From Axinella damicornis (Eukaryota > Porifera > Demospongiae > Axinellida > Axinellidae): a DNA stretch of 64,000 nucleotides. Position 1 is the stretch's first letter. Each line of letters begins with the position of its first letter. Positions 63,470-64,000 of this stretch are shown piece after piece. The stretch spans positions 5,717,707-5,781,706 of the forward strand of contig OZ007517.1 in NCBI GenBank assembly GCA_963931865.1, written 5' to 3'. The translations under genes were made by a program, and so were the position numbers. The notes under the pieces were generated by a model. The model was not told the DNA's origin. It worked only from the letters and a program-made list of their open reading frames with translations, and ran no database searches.

Positions 63470-64000
63470 GTACAACTCAAGTAATTACATCATTCGCTGG
63501 ATATGCTCCTACTTGACTGAACATAGGCAAGTGGTTGTGCTAAATGGCTGTTCATCTTCCAGTTGTAAAGTAATGTCTGGGGTGCCACTGGGATCAGTGC
63601 TGGGCCCGTTACTGTTCTACATAAATGGATTGGAGGAAATCGCCTTGTCTCCAGGTACAAAGTTTGTTTTGTATGCAGACGATATCTTATTGTATAAACC
63701 TATTCGTACACTGGAAGATCACCACCTCTTTCAATAACCTATTCGTACACTGGAAGATCACCACCTCTTTCAATCTGACCTAAATGCTATCACCAACTGG
63801 CTTGTCCGGTGTTCCATGACTCTAAACGCTGCCAAATGTAAATGTATGCTGATCAGTAGGAAAAGAAACAGCCTAGCTCCCATCTCGCCCCCCTTATGCA
63901 TCGGGTCCTCTACCATTGAGAAAGTCTCCTGTATGAAATACCTGGGAGTTCTCATATCCTCTGATCTGTCCTGGTCCGCACATATTGGTACAGTTGTATC
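63470..64000 (+). CDS. LINE reverse transcriptase fragment, runs off the window
   Basis: The frame reads NYIIRWICSYLTEHRQVVV, SGVPLGSVLGPLLFYING, the active-site YADD in FVLYADDILLY, then KPIRTLEDHHLFQ, an in-frame TAA, a second PIRTLEDHHLFQ, and SDLNAITNWLV, KCKCMLISRKRN, KYLGVLISSDLSWS. It is a CR1/Jockey-like reverse transcriptase related to the copies at 7473-8645 and 10886-12379. The stop is made by a 39-base tandem duplication, and LLFYING is two residues shorter than the usual LLFLIYIN. The 5' part is missing and the 3' part lies beyond the right edge. Confidence 0.85.

Noticed and set aside
1..64000. tRNA, rRNA and known structured RNA genes
   Set aside because: No cloverleaf with A and B boxes, and no rRNA block, was noticed by eye; a covariance-model search would be needed to exclude small RNAs.

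Overview
The window looks like nuclear DNA from an invertebrate animal. Genes are split by GT-AG introns, the recognisable proteins are animal or general eukaryotic families (TAF2, RCL1, a leprecan-family protein, death-domain proteins), and more than half of the sequence is transposable elements, foldback elements and minisatellites. Death-domain and COR-like proteins, a Penelope-like element and many short inverted-repeat elements would fit a sponge or another early-branching animal, but the species cannot be fixed from the sequence alone. I saw no tRNA, rRNA, CRISPR array or bacterial operon. There is one 200-base assembly gap (39334-39533).

Region 1-21.2 kb is almost entirely repeats. A hairpin-ended minisatellite family (called HMR here) occurs repeatedly and is the landing site for later insertions. 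One HMR copy (9054-17142) is cut into pieces by a LINE (9136-12496), a 2-kb terminal-inverted-repeat element with a 9-bp target duplication (12584-14629), a 1.2-kb foldback built from mirrored 21-bp minisatellites (14679-15868) and another inverted-repeat element (16136-17079). Four LINE copies lie here: 6980-7373, 7473-8809, 9136-12496 and, on the minus strand, 17278-19778.

Region 21.2-38.6 kb holds host genes mixed with elements. A frameshifted death-domain exon (22111-22440) is followed by a degenerate Penelope-like element flanked by inverted, internally repeated termini (22890-25824). TAF2 lies on the minus strand (26052-33422): its N-terminal half and C-terminal lysine/histidine-rich tail are readable, but about 600 central residues are missing. 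An intron of TAF2 holds a 3.4-kb inverted-repeat element (27110-30519) with an 8-bp target duplication and a multi-exon gene for a P-loop ATPase/helicase-like protein. RCL1 follows on the plus strand (35946-38560) with a tandemly duplicated exon and several frame breaks.

Region 38.6-64 kb holds an unidentified C-terminal exon beside the gap (38919-39333), many foldback elements, a broken gene for a COR-like plus death-domain protein (50028-51233), two more HMR copies, a leprecan (CRTAP/P3H) gene on the minus strand with three phase-consistent exons (56995-61441), and a LINE reverse transcriptase running off the right edge.

Taken together: frame breaks cluster in TAF2, RCL1 and the two death-domain genes, while long LINE reading frames and the leprecan exons are clean. 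That pattern points to decayed gene copies at least as much as to random sequencing error, but cannot decide between them.
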